Below are positions 7,428-15,390 of a stretch of DNA of 64,000 bases, piece by piece. The notes beneath the pieces were generated by a model. The model ran no database searches and was not told where the DNA came from. It worked only from the letters and a program-made list of their open reading frames with translations. The position numbers were made by a program, and so were the translations under genes. Source of the stretch: Nostoc sp. NIES-4103. GTDB lineage: Bacteria; Cyanobacteriota; Cyanobacteriia; Cyanobacteriales; Nostocaceae. The stretch's first letter is position 1, and every line of letters begins with the position of its first letter. The stretch spans positions 928,607 to 992,606 of the forward strand of contig NZ_AP018288.1 in assembly GCF_002368335.1 (NCBI RefSeq), given 5' to 3'.

Positions 7428-7643
7428 TTATTTTTTCGCCGGCTTAGCCTTTGGTGCTTCGACTTCTAGTAATTCGTCTTCGGCAAAGTTATTGGTATTG
7501 ATACCAGAGTAATTTACCTTATCAAAACGGACAATTACAGGGTATTTGATGCCGCTTTGATCGACTGAAGCTACGGTTCCTACATCTTGAAACCAGTAGG
7601 ATTCTGGGCGAAGAATACGTACTTTAGAACCACGTTGAACCAT
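7428..7643 (-). CDS. psaE: Photosystem I subunit IV, PsaE
   Basis: A 71-residue stromal/cytoplasmic-side subunit of photosystem I that helps dock ferredoxin and supports cyclic electron flow. VQRGSKVRILRPESYW, VGTVASVDQSGIKYPVIVRF and YSGINTNNFAEDEL are the SH3-like barrel signature of PsaE; the tail is Lys/Pro/Ala-rich. The ATG follows an AAGGGAAG ribosome binding site. The gene is monocistronic, upstream of and co-oriented with mutM, with 248 bases between them. Confidence 0.98.
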   Translation of the reverse strand: MVQRGSKVRILRPESYWFQDVGTVASVDQSGIKYPVIVRFDKVNYSGINTNNFAEDELLEVEAPKAKPAKK

Positions 7644-7750
7644 GATTATCTTCCCTTTTAGTTATCAATCGCCAATAAATAGGGCTAATTGATTTCACTC
7701 TACAACCTCAAGGCCGTCGCTAGAGGCTTTGTTAAGTTATTTGTCTAATT

Positions 7751-7860
7751 GGGAATGGGGAATGGGGAATTGGGAATTGGGAATGGGGCATTGGGCATTG
7801 AAGATTAATTCTTCTCCCCTACTACCTCATCTCCCTCATCCCCCCATCTCCCCCTCTTGG
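7751..7860. repeat. STRR cluster upstream of psaE
   Basis: GGGAATG/GGGAATT heptamers (7751-7800) followed by CTCATCTCCC-type units (7815-7860). The rest of the 327-base gap (7644-7970) shows no gene. Confidence 0.85.
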
Positions 7861-7970
7861 TACTTTTTCACCGTAATTATCAAACTTAAAATAGTGTCAT
7901 AGCCTCCTTGACAAAGGCCAAACAATAGACTAAGGTCGTTCGCAAATACTCAAATACACGTAAAACAATC

Positions 7971-8555
7971 TCATGCTTTGCTTAAAACAAACACGCTACC
8001 CTCGTTTCCCCTGCCAATGCGTAAATCGCTATCTAGATAGGTGATGTCCAACCAGCCTTGTTGTGTATCACTTTGTATGGGAAAATCAATCGCCATGAAT
8101 TTATTGCCAGCTTCTATTTGCTGGATAAAGTTTTCTGGAGAACTGTACCCTATCAAGCTTTTTAACCCAATAATAGAGCGCTCAAATTTAACTTGGACAC
8201 GACGACCGGAAACTGGTTCAAACTTGGCAGCTACACTAATTAATCCTTCGAGATACGGTAAGCCATAAATCTCAGCTATGTTATATACGCTGGTAGTCTC
8301 TACCCTTATACACTGATATATTTGACCAAGTTTATAAAAAGGTATGCGATCTAAGTTTAAAAGAGCTTTACTTGTGGTATAAAGTAATCGCCAATTACCA
8401 TTGAGCAAGTCATTGGCTTCCACCGGACGCGGTGTTGGGTTGAAATCTTCTAAACGAGCGATCGCTGATAAAATAGCCTGTTTCTGCTGCTCGCTAGCTA
8501 GTAACCCGCGATTCGTAAGCGCGATCGCTTCAATTAAAGTGGCTTTTCCTATCAT
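7971..8555 (-). CDS. PAP/fibrillin family protein
   Basis: A 194-residue protein of the plastid lipid-associated protein (fibrillin) family, lipocalin-like proteins bound to thylakoid lipids or plastoglobules and linked to photoprotection. Matching segments are LLNGNWRLLYTTSKALLN near residue 50, the middle GLPYLEGLISVAAKFEPVSGRRVQVKFER and the C-terminal GWLDITYLDSDLRIGRGNEGSVFVL, whose D-x-DLRI-GRG-x-GS-F-L ending is diagnostic. No signal peptide or membrane segment is seen. It is transcribed away from the next gene (DUF3134). The specific lipid or partner is unknown. Confidence 0.93.
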   Translation of the reverse strand: MIGKATLIEAIALTNRGLLASEQQKQAILSAIARLEDFNPTPRPVEANDLLNGNWRLLYTTSKALLNLDRIPFYKLGQIYQCIRVETTSVYNIAEIYGLPYLEGLISVAAKFEPVSGRRVQVKFERSIIGLKSLIGYSSPENFIQQIEAGNKFMAIDFPIQSDTQQGWLDITYLDSDLRIGRGNEGSVFVLSKA

Positions 8556-8802
8556 CGCCCTTGACCTCCAAAATCATCAGCTTTGCATCCACCATTCAGC
8601 GGAAATTAATCTCTCATGTATCAAGCCGTACAAATCACTAAAAATCTATCCTTGGTCGCTCTACCACTATTGAATAAAATATTTTTGACAGATTGCGGAT
8701 TTATCAAACCGCGAGTTGAATGTATGAATAACTAAATTACCGCGTGTCAAGTGATAGACTTCTTAATGTCTAGTTACATGAATTTTATTGTGTATTTGTC
8801 GT

Positions 8803-9042
8803 ATGTTAAATTCTCCCTTGCGTGAAGAACCCCGCAACCAACGAGCCGCTGTAATTCCATTAAAGCAAGAAACTTCTTTGTTGGACTGGTTGCAAACCAC
8901 CGGTCGTCTGATAGCGCGTGATGTTCACGAACCTGATTTTTCTGATGAAGAAGAAGAAATATCAGAGTTTCTGGGTGGAGAAGACGGAATTGGCGATCTT
9001 GATTATGACGACGATGATGATATCGGCATAGCTGAAGACTAG
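8803..9042 (+). CDS. DUF3134 family acidic protein
   Basis: A 79-residue conserved cyanobacterial protein of unknown role. The first half (NSPLREEPRNQRAAVIPLKQ, SLLDWLQTTGRLIARD) is the conserved DUF3134 core; the second half is extremely acidic (SDEEEEISEF, then a DDDDD run). ATG at 8803 is preferred over an upstream TTG at 8788, because the conserved part begins with MLNSP. It lies about 80 bases before mraY on the same strand and may be co-transcribed with it. Confidence 0.85.
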   Translation: MLNSPLREEPRNQRAAVIPLKQETSLLDWLQTTGRLIARDVHEPDFSDEEEEISEFLGGEDGIGDLDYDDDDDIGIAED

Positions 9043-9122
9043 CCTGTCGTGGCTAGGACTTGGTGATATCTATCGTCCCTGCTATTCAATATTTGTTAAG
9101 TGTGGAGTGAAGGGAAACATCT

Positions 9123-10226
9123 GTGGACGCTAAATTATCTCCTAACCAAGGATTGAACTTTTCTGGCATCGGTCTAGCTTCAGGTTTAGCCGCTGGGCTA
9201 AGTGTAGCAGCATTAATTTTCGATTGGATGGGCAATAGATTGCCTTGGCAAGGTATGTCTCTCACCTTGCCACTGTTGTTGTCGGCGGTATTTTCTGCTG
9301 CCCTAGGCTACGTAGTAATACCGCTACTCCAAGCACTCAAAACTGGTCAAATCATCCGTGAAGATGGGCCTCAAGCGCATTTAAAAAAAGCTGGTACCCC
9401 AACAATGGGGGGTATATTTTTCATACCTGTAGCTGTAATTATTGCCTGCTTAGCATCTAATTTTAATAAAGAAGTACTTGCTGTCTGTGGATTAACACTC
9501 AGCTATGGGTTGATTGGCTGGCTCGATGATTGGCAGATTCTCCGCCGCAAGTCGAACAAAGGCATATCTCCCCGGATGAAACTGACTTTGCAAATCGGTT
9601 TTGCAGCAGTTTTTTGTCTGTGGCTGATGTTTAATCAACCAGCTAATATCACGAATATTGCTTTGCCTTGGGTGGGCTTTGCACTACCTTTGGGGTTCCT
9701 ATTCTGGCCCTTGGCTGGATTTGTACTAGTAGCAGAAAGTAATGCGACTAATTTAACTGATGGCATTGATGGCTTAGCAGCCGGAACCGTAGCGATCGCT
9801 TTATTGGCATTAGGTGTATTGATTGCGCCTGTTTCACCAGGATTGATGGTTTTCTGTGCTGCTTTAAGTGGTGGTTGCTTGGGTTTCTTAGCTCATAACC
9901 GTAACCCAGCCCGTGTTTTTATGGGTGACACTGGTTCTTTAGCTTTAGGTGGTGCTTTAGCTGCTGTAGCATTGCTGACTAATAGCTTAGTAGCACTGTT
10001 TATTCTTAGTGGCATCTTCTTTGTAGAAACCCTTTCTGTGATGGCGCAGGTAAGTTATTACAAAGCCACCAAAGGCCCTGATGGCAAAGGCAAGCGCCTG
10101 TTTAGAATGGCTCCCCTACACCATCATTTAGAACTAACTGGTTGGTCAGAATTGCAAGTAGTTGCGGTATTTTATATAATTGGTGCTTTTCTAGCTGCAA
10201 TTTGTTTAGCGATCGCTCCATTCTAA
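9123..10226 (+). CDS. mraY: Phospho-N-acetylmuramoyl-pentapeptide transferase MraY
   Basis: Integral membrane enzyme that moves phospho-MurNAc-pentapeptide onto undecaprenyl phosphate to make lipid I in peptidoglycan synthesis. It begins with GTG (AAGGG ribosome binding site) and has 367 residues, about ten membrane segments. Catalytic signatures are present: DGPQAHLKKAGTPTMGG, the aspartate pair in GWLDDWQ, NLTDGIDGLAAG, FMGDTGSLALGG and the histidine cluster PLHHHLELTGW. A rho-independent terminator follows at 10254-10287. Unlike many bacteria, it is not in a mur/fts cluster, as is usual in cyanobacteria. Confidence 0.97.
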   Translation: MDAKLSPNQGLNFSGIGLASGLAAGLSVAALIFDWMGNRLPWQGMSLTLPLLLSAVFSAALGYVVIPLLQALKTGQIIREDGPQAHLKKAGTPTMGGIFFIPVAVIIACLASNFNKEVLAVCGLTLSYGLIGWLDDWQILRRKSNKGISPRMKLTLQIGFAAVFCLWLMFNQPANITNIALPWVGFALPLGFLFWPLAGFVLVAESNATNLTDGIDGLAAGTVAIALLALGVLIAPVSPGLMVFCAALSGGCLGFLAHNRNPARVFMGDTGSLALGGALAAVALLTNSLVALFILSGIFFVETLSVMAQVSYYKATKGPDGKGKRLFRMAPLHHHLELTGWSELQVVAVFYIIGAFLAAICLAIAPF

Positions 10227-10253
10227 AAATTGTTGAAAAACTAACTTAAGAAA

Positions 10254-10287
10254 AATAACCCTCAATCTTTCGGGGGTTATTTTTTAT
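10254..10287 (+). terminator. Rho-independent terminator of mraY
   Basis: AATAACCC pairs with GGGTTATT across a short loop and is followed by a run of T, 28 bases after the mraY stop. It also separates mraY from the IS element that follows. Confidence 0.85.
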
Positions 10288-10318
10288 TTATTTTAATCAC
10301 AATCTTTTGATCTAGATT

Positions 10319-11779
10319 TATCCCTCTTCTGTCACTTTCCGAAATCAGCAAGTAGTAAATAACTGAAATTATCCAGTAGAGAAAAAAGGTTTAAATTGAT
10401 TCATTGTACAAATTAGGTGATTAAATCCAAGCAATAAATCGGAATTGGGAAAAACATTTAACCAGGGATAAATCAACCAAAATAATAAGAGAGGTTGAAC
10501 AATTAAACGAAGATTATTTAAAGTATTTTTCCATCCAGAATCATGATTCCATTGTTTATGGTTAGAGAAATCTACACAATTAATATAAGCACTGTCTTGT
10601 ACTTGTGTTTCAGAAGGAGCTTGATTTAATGATAAGAAAGGTGGAGAACTTAAACTAACCATTGTGTAGGCACAAAAAATAATCTCCCACCATCTCTCAA
10701 TATGTTGGAAATTTGTAAATCTGTAATCTGTCCAGCCCAGTTTTTGTTTACACTGCCGAAAACCATATTCTACCCATGTTCTTAATCCATATAAGTCGCC
10801 TATAATTTTCTTGAGGTTCCCTGAAAGATTAGTCATAACAAATGAAGTAGAATTTTCTGGCATTGTTTCTGGGTCAGTTGTTATTTCCCAGTAAGTTATG
10901 GCTCTTTTTTTACCATAAACTATTTCTCTAATATATCTAGTTTCTGATTTTTGGTTACTAAATGTTCTCTCAAATTTGCACCACTTATTTGCCCTAACGC
11001 TCTGCCCTGCTGGCAGCCAAACTCCATGATTACTTCTGATTGATACCACATAACCTAAGTTATATTCAGCTAGGCTTCTCATAAATTGGCTACTTTCACC
11101 ATACAAACTATCAGCCAATACTAATTCAATATTGAAGTCTAATCCCATTAGCTCTGTAATTATCTCTGATGCTAACTCTATTTTAGTTTTATATTTATCT
11201 GACTCTTTTAGTTTTCCTTTTGGTTTAAATACTTTGAAGATTAATGGAAAAGTTATATTAGCATAAACTCCATAGGCGTTCACGGAAACTATCCCATTAT
11301 CTACTTTGCCTACGCTTCCCAAATATTGTCTAGCTACATAATCTGTCTTTTTACCTTTTTTCCTATCTCCTGTTTCATCTATTACTACCGTAATTGCTTG
11401 ACCATTTAATTTTCTTTTTATTTTCTTTAATCTTCTGCTTTTCAACTCATTTACCGACCAGTCTGAATTGGCTATAAAATGATGTAATGATTGGGCTGAA
11501 TTTATACTTACTACTTTCGCTATTTCTGGTAATGATTTTCTTTTGATTGCAGAAATTATCCCTAAGTGTAAATATTTGAAACATTCGTAATTTCTTACTT
11601 CTTTGAACAGGTCTAGGTACTCTGCACAATATTCATCTACGAGCGCAACTGTTGGCTGGGCATCTCTTGCCAAATGTTTCAGGATTTGTAGTTCTACATC
11701 CATTGCCCTGCTTACCTTCCAGAGTTTTTTCTTTTAATCCTTTTATTCAGAATACTCGGAAAGTGACACAAGAGGGATA
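10319..11779. mobile_element. IS701-family insertion sequence, apparently complete
   Basis: A 24-base terminal inverted repeat (TATCCCTCTTCTGTCACTTT plus CCGA at 10319-10342; inverted copy at 11756-11779 with one mismatch) bounds a single full-length transposase gene. Total about 1.46 kb, a normal size for the family. A TA dinucleotide stands at both extremes, but no longer target duplication was evident. It inserted between the mraY terminator and moaB, breaking no gene. Confidence 0.9.
10369..11703 (-). CDS. IS701-family DDE transposase
   Basis: A 444-residue transposase that cuts and rejoins the ends of the surrounding element. The DDE active site can be followed: TVVIDETGDRKKGKKTDYVA (first Asp), ELVLADSLYGES (second Asp) and RTWVEYGFRQCKQKLGW (the Glu with YR/K-like context). 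The block RQYLGSVGKVDNGIVSVNAY is typical of IS701 and related DDE_5 superfamily proteins. No frameshift or stop is present, so it is probably functional. AT-rich codon use is similar to other cyanobacterial IS genes. Confidence 0.92.
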   Translation of the reverse strand: MDVELQILKHLARDAQPTVALVDEYCAEYLDLFKEVRNYECFKYLHLGIISAIKRKSLPEIAKVVSINSAQSLHHFIANSDWSVNELKSRRLKKIKRKLNGQAITVVIDETGDRKKGKKTDYVARQYLGSVGKVDNGIVSVNAYGVYANITFPLIFKVFKPKGKLKESDKYKTKIELASEIITELMGLDFNIELVLADSLYGESSQFMRSLAEYNLGYVVSIRSNHGVWLPAGQSVRANKWCKFERTFSNQKSETRYIREIVYGKKRAITYWEITTDPETMPENSTSFVMTNLSGNLKKIIGDLYGLRTWVEYGFRQCKQKLGWTDYRFTNFQHIERWWEIIFCAYTMVSLSSPPFLSLNQAPSETQVQDSAYINCVDFSNHKQWNHDSGWKNTLNNLRLIVQPLLLFWLIYPWLNVFPNSDLLLGFNHLICTMNQFKPFFSTG

Positions 11780-11931
11780 TATCAAGAAACTAGGCTTAAC
11801 GATGTCAAAGTCCCTCTGTATATACATTTGAGTTATTTTTCCGGATAATTTTGTCTAAGTCCCATTAATTGATGAAAGCGCTGAAACTAGCAACAGTTCA
11901 CTGCTAAAACTTAATATTTATAGAAATCGCT

Positions 11932-12441
11932 TTACGTGCTTTTTTGCATTTGACTTACCAAGTGAGCGAGTTCTGGCAAAATCAGTTTTTCCATTCCCAG
12001 CCGCACCGCATTGCTGGAACCGGGAAGGGAGAAGATTAATTTATTTTGATAAATACCAGCCACAGCGCGAGAAGCGATCGCTCGTGAACCAATTTCTTGA
12101 TAACTTAAAAATCGAAACAATTCTCCAAATCCTGGCAAGGTCTTTTCCAGCAATTTCTCAATGGCATCATAGGTAGTATCTCTGGGTGCAATGCCGGTGC
12201 CACCATTGAAAATCACAACGTCCAAATGGGGATTTTGCCCCAGCAATTCTATTTGTTGTTGAATCTGGGCTGGTTCATCTTTAATAATTGTGTAGGCTCC
12301 CACGGCATGATCAGCACCAACAAGCAATTGCTGGATGATTTGACCACTCTTATCTGTTTCGGCGGTGCGTGTATCGCTGACAGTAACAACAGCACAAGTT
12401 ACTGTGATTCCAGGCGAGTCTGGGTGAGGTTGTTGTGTCAT
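11932..12441 (-). CDS. moaB: Molybdenum cofactor biosynthesis protein MoaB/MogA type
   Basis: A 169-residue protein of the MoaB/MogA family, which adenylates molybdopterin on the way to molybdenum cofactor. Hallmarks are AVVTVSDTRT near the N-terminus, VVIFNGGTGIAPRDTTYDAI (the GGTG-x-x-x-RD-x-T molybdopterin-binding motif), GFGELFR and the LPGSSNAVRLGMEKLILPEL ending. Cyanobacteria need the cofactor for nitrate reductase. It is 56 bases downstream of psb28 on the same strand. Confidence 0.95.
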   Translation of the reverse strand: MTQQPHPDSPGITVTCAVVTVSDTRTAETDKSGQIIQQLLVGADHAVGAYTIIKDEPAQIQQQIELLGQNPHLDVVIFNGGTGIAPRDTTYDAIEKLLEKTLPGFGELFRFLSYQEIGSRAIASRAVAGIYQNKLIFSLPGSSNAVRLGMEKLILPELAHLVSQMQKST

Positions 12442-12497
12442 GCTTTTGCTTATTTGTCAGTGTCAGTTGTTTGATACAACTGACTACTGACTACTGA

Positions 12498-12851
12498 CTA
12501 TTTACCAGATTTGGTGAATTCTAAACCGTTTTCTTCGCCATACCGTTCCATGAAGCGCATAAAACGATCCCAGTCATCTTTAGATTTCATTATGTAAACT
12601 GCTTCTAATCCTTCTGGTCTACCGTTGATAAATTTGGCTTTAACTTCGCGGGTAACTATTTCCCCTTCTTCATCAATCAGGTACATCCCTGTGATGTCTT
12701 CGGTGGTGCCTTGGTCTAAAATTTTAGGATTTTCAAAAATAAACGTCGCTGTCCCCTGGCCGCCATCGCGCGATCGCGTCAAGCGTACGTCTGGTATTAC
12801 TTCTTCGTTAAGACCTCTAGAAAACTGGATTCTCGCAGGGATTTTCGCCAT
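12498..12851 (-). CDS. psb28: Photosystem II assembly protein Psb28
   Basis: A soluble cytoplasmic-face protein of about 117 residues that binds transiently to photosystem II assembly intermediates and to chlorophyll-binding apoproteins. AKIPARIQFSRGLNEEVIPD, LTRSRDGGQGTATFIFENP and GMYLIDEEGEI with the C-terminal WDRFMRFMERYGEENGLEF are the family signature. The ATG at 12851 is chosen over one two codons upstream because the family begins MAKIPARIQ. It precedes moaB on the same strand. Confidence 0.96.
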   Translation of the reverse strand: MAKIPARIQFSRGLNEEVIPDVRLTRSRDGGQGTATFIFENPKILDQGTTEDITGMYLIDEEGEIVTREVKAKFINGRPEGLEAVYIMKSKDDWDRFMRFMERYGEENGLEFTKSGK

Positions 12852-12956
12852 GATCAATGAATTTAAAGTTTTGTAATGGTTAGTCTAATATTCTCTCATT
12901 ATTTAGAACTCACCAGTCTAGTGGCTACTTATATTCTCTATCTTCAACCTGGAGGC

Positions 12957-13409
12957 TTAACTGGCTTCCCGTTCGAGTAACAAAGTTACTGGGCCATCGT
13001 TCTCAATTGCGACTTGCATCATCGCACCAAATTTACCTGTTTCTACATGCAAACCGCTACTTTGTAGCTTGGTAACAAAGCTGTTATACAAATCTTGGGC
13101 TAATTGGGGAGCAGCTGAGCGGTCAAAGGAAGGACGGCGACCTTTGCGACAATCTCCATAAAGGGTGAACTGACTAATTACCAACAACTCACCACCAATT
13201 TCTTGCACAGATTTTTGCCACTTGTCTTTCCCTTGTTCATCAGGAAATAGCCGCAATTCCAAACACTTACGCGCCATCCAGTCGAGTTCAACCTCAGTAT
13301 CTGTATCAGCAATACCTACAAGTAAGTTGAGTCCCCGTCCAATTTTGCCGATAATTTCACCCTCTACGGTGACTTGTGATGATTTAACTCGCTGGATGAT
13401 AACACGCAT
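12957..13409 (-). CDS. dtd: D-aminoacyl-tRNA deacylase DTD
   Basis: Proofreading enzyme that hydrolyses D-amino acids (and glycine) from mischarged tRNAs. At 150 residues it is full length. MRVIIQRVKSSQVTVEGEIIG is the conserved start, SQFTLYGD carries the SQ-x-T motif and NDGPVTLLLE carries the Gly-cisPro motif that gives chiral selectivity; DRSAAPQLAQDLY follows the family. No operon partner is obvious; the regulator at 13480 is on the same strand 70 bases upstream. Confidence 0.97.
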   Translation of the reverse strand: MRVIIQRVKSSQVTVEGEIIGKIGRGLNLLVGIADTDTEVELDWMARKCLELRLFPDEQGKDKWQKSVQEIGGELLVISQFTLYGDCRKGRRPSFDRSAAPQLAQDLYNSFVTKLQSSGLHVETGKFGAMMQVAIENDGPVTLLLEREAS

Positions 13410-13479
13410 AAGAGGTTAGATGTGAGAAATGCGATCGCGCTTGGGGATGTTGGTTGTTTGAAAAGGTGACTTTAACTTA

Positions 13480-13719
13480 CTAGGTCAGAGTACTGTCTTC
13501 ATTTTGGTTTGCTTTGGCCATAGATTCGCTGACTGCTTGTTCTAATTCTTCTATGGAACACTTGTATAGTCTACACAATGCCGCTGTTTGATTAATCTTG
13601 AGTTTAGGCATTGTACGCCCTTTTTCCCAATTTCGTACAGAAGATTCGCCCACACCCACAATACTTGCAACATCAACGGTTCTTAAATGTAATCTTTCTC
13701 TTAACTGCCTCATATCCAT
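13480..13719 (-). CDS. XRE-type helix-turn-helix regulator
   Basis: A 79-residue protein that is essentially one XRE/Cro HTH domain: MRQLRERLHLRTVDVASIVG, VGESSVRNWEKGRTMPKL then LCRLYKCSIEELEQAV, followed by a short polar tail. It should bind DNA as a dimer. The start at 13719 (MDMRQ) is chosen because upstream codons are not family-like; an upstream extension to 13857 would overlap the repeats of the divergent promoter. AAAAGGAA lies 14 bases before the ATG. It is divergent from the small gene at 13862, with a 9-bp inverted repeat between them that is a candidate operator. Confidence 0.85.
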   Translation of the reverse strand: MDMRQLRERLHLRTVDVASIVGVGESSVRNWEKGRTMPKLKINQTAALCRLYKCSIEELEQAVSESMAKANQNEDSTLT

Positions 13720-13747
13720 TACGATAAAATAATTCCTTTTACTTAGC

Positions 13748-13833
13748 GCAACGGGTTGACGGCTATAATTAACAAATGTAGTATTAATAATGAAAGCCGT
13801 TGCGGTATCAATTGGCAGTTGAGTGCAACGGCT
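13748..13833. promoter_or_regulatory. Candidate operator with GCAACGG motifs
   Basis: AGCCGTTGC (13795-13803) and GCAACGGCT (13825-13833) are a perfect 9-bp inverted repeat with 21 bases between; a third GCAACGG stands at 13748-13754. They sit in the divergent space between an XRE regulator and a small gene. Regulator binding is inferred. Confidence 0.4.
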
Positions 13834-13861
13834 AACGTCAACCCCTTGCGAGGTCAATATT

Positions 13862-14131
13862 ATGATTGCACAAGTTCAAAAGGTGAGTGTAGCAGAAACA
13901 GAGCAAGTAATTCCATTTGTGGAATTACAGCAAGATTCTACAGAACAAACATCTTTGAATAGAGAATTTATCAAGCATCTTTTGATTGGTTCGCCAAAAG
14001 CTGTAAAAAGCACCATTCATAATTTACAAGTACTTGGGTATGCCGAGGTGAGAGCATGGAGTCCCCTGCTACCGACTGCTAACCCAGGTGAAGTTATGAG
14101 TATTTTGAGTAGGTCGATTTTGGTGCAGTAG
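13862..14131 (+). CDS. Small conserved cyanobacterial protein, unknown function
   Basis: An 89-residue protein starting MIAQVQK. The C-terminal half (EFIKHLLIGSPKAVKSTIHN, LQVLGYAEVRAWSPLLPT then PGEVMSILSRS) has the look of a conserved domain often seen as a stand-alone small protein in Nostocales; I do not know a function. The ATG at 13862 is preferred to one at 13823 because the latter lies in the inverted-repeat control region. It is divergent from an XRE regulator and probably under its control. No membrane segment or metal-binding motif is seen. Confidence 0.72.
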   Translation: MIAQVQKVSVAETEQVIPFVELQQDSTEQTSLNREFIKHLLIGSPKAVKSTIHNLQVLGYAEVRAWSPLLPTANPGEVMSILSRSILVQ

Positions 14132-14278
14132 TTTTTGCTACTCTATTAGATTTAGTTAGAGAATAACTTCCAATTTACCCAATTTACATGGAAGTTATTC
14201 TCTTGGAAAACTAATGAGGGTGTAGACACGCAGCAGTTTAGCGATAGACATCGCTTTATCAGTACCTAATCAAATCTC

Positions 14279-15097
14279 ATGTTTGATAATATTTGTAAAT
14301 TTCTTGCTGAAAATTTTTCCACCGACTTTGCGACTTGGCTTTTGGGAGAACCCATTACTCTGACTGAGTTAAGCCCCAAAGAACTTTCTCTTGAACCAAT
14401 TCGCGCCGATGCTCTCATCCTACTGCAATCGGATGAAGTTGTTCTGCATTTGGAATTCCAAACCCAGCCTGATGCTAATATTCCCTTTCGGATGGTAGAT
14501 TATCGCCTACGTACATATCGCCGCTTTCCCCGCAAGCGGATGCGTCAAGTAGTGATTTATCTACAACAAACTAATTCTGAATTAGTACAACAAACAACAT
14601 TTACCTTAGAAGAAACCTTCCATCGGTTCCAGGTAGTTCGCCTATGGGAGCAACCTACAAATGTATTCCTACAATCTCCAGGGTTATTACCATTTGCTGT
14701 ATTAACTAATACAAACTCTCTAGTGGAGACATTAAGGCAAGTAGCTCAAGAGATTTCTAACATTAGCGACCAACAAACACAAAATAACGTTGCTGCATCA
14801 GCCTTTATTCTTGCTGGGCTAGTATTGGATCAAAACATCATTCAACAGTTACTACGGAGAGAAATTATGCGCGAGTCAGTAACTTATCAAGCTATTCTTG
14901 CTGAAGGTTTAGCTGAAGGTCGAGCTGAAGGTCGAGTTGAAGGTCGAGCTGAAGGAATTCAAGAGGGTATTCGCCTTGTTGCTATCAATTTGCTTAAAGA
15001 AGGAACTAGCGTAGAGGTAGTAGCAAAAGTGACTGGGTTAACGGTGGAACAAGTGCAACAACTGGAGATTACAAACCCTGAAAATACAGGGAAGTGA
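14279..15097 (+). CDS. Rpn family PD-(D/E)XK nuclease/transposase-like protein
   Basis: A 272-residue protein of the Rpn (formerly 'transposase_31'/DUF4351-associated) family, common in cyanobacteria and related to recombination-promoting nucleases. The nuclease core is seen in LEPIRADALILLQSDEVVLHLEFQTQ (an Asp, then E-x-Q strand) and MVDYRLRTYRRF. The C-terminal part contains a helix-breaking repeat of (G/E)-R-A-E-G, encoded by tandem GAAGGTCGAGCT-like units at about 14900-14955, a typical Rpn feature of variable length, followed by a LKEGTSVEVVAKVTGLTVEQ helix pair. Whether it acts as nuclease on host or foreign DNA is unknown. Confidence 0.85.
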   Translation: MFDNICKFLAENFSTDFATWLLGEPITLTELSPKELSLEPIRADALILLQSDEVVLHLEFQTQPDANIPFRMVDYRLRTYRRFPRKRMRQVVIYLQQTNSELVQQTTFTLEETFHRFQVVRLWEQPTNVFLQSPGLLPFAVLTNTNSLVETLRQVAQEISNISDQQTQNNVAASAFILAGLVLDQNIIQQLLRREIMRESVTYQAILAEGLAEGRAEGRVEGRAEGIQEGIRLVAINLLKEGTSVEVVAKVTGLTVEQVQQLEITNPENTGK

Positions 15098-15125
15098 AGA
15101 GTTAAAAGTTTTGAAGAAGAATTCA

Positions 15126-15380
15126 GCTATTCAGAATTCAGGAGTCAGAATCAATCAGTCGCGGGTCTAAATCCCCGACTGATTGAAGACCAGCAAATTT
15201 TCAATTTGGAGGGGGTTTTAAACCCATTTATTCATCCGCCAGTCCCACAGAATTCATACTGAATTCTAACTCCTGACTCCTGAATTCTATTCGATAAATC
15301 ATGAATTTTAACTTCTGTAGGGGCGGGTTTAACTGCATATCTTGTTACTAATTGAATTTATTGTAAAACCCGCCCCTACA
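15126..15380. repeat. Two nested inverted-repeat units between rpn and cobW-like genes
   Basis: ATTCAGGAGTCAGAAT near 15135 is roughly inverted by CTCCTGACTCCTGAATTCT near 15272, and CAATCAGTCG/CGACTGATTG forms a hairpin within. A separate unit has GTAGGGGCGGGTTT (15317) inverted at AAACCCGCCCCTAC (about 15366-15379). Both are typical dispersed Nostocales hairpin repeats. The second may also terminate the leftward GTPase gene. Confidence 0.65.
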
Positions 15381-15390
15381 ACTCACTTAA

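Noticed and set aside
10313..11790. Target-site duplication of the IS701 element
   Set aside because: Flanks read GATT-TA and TA-TATC; beyond the shared TA no matching 4-bp duplication could be confirmed.
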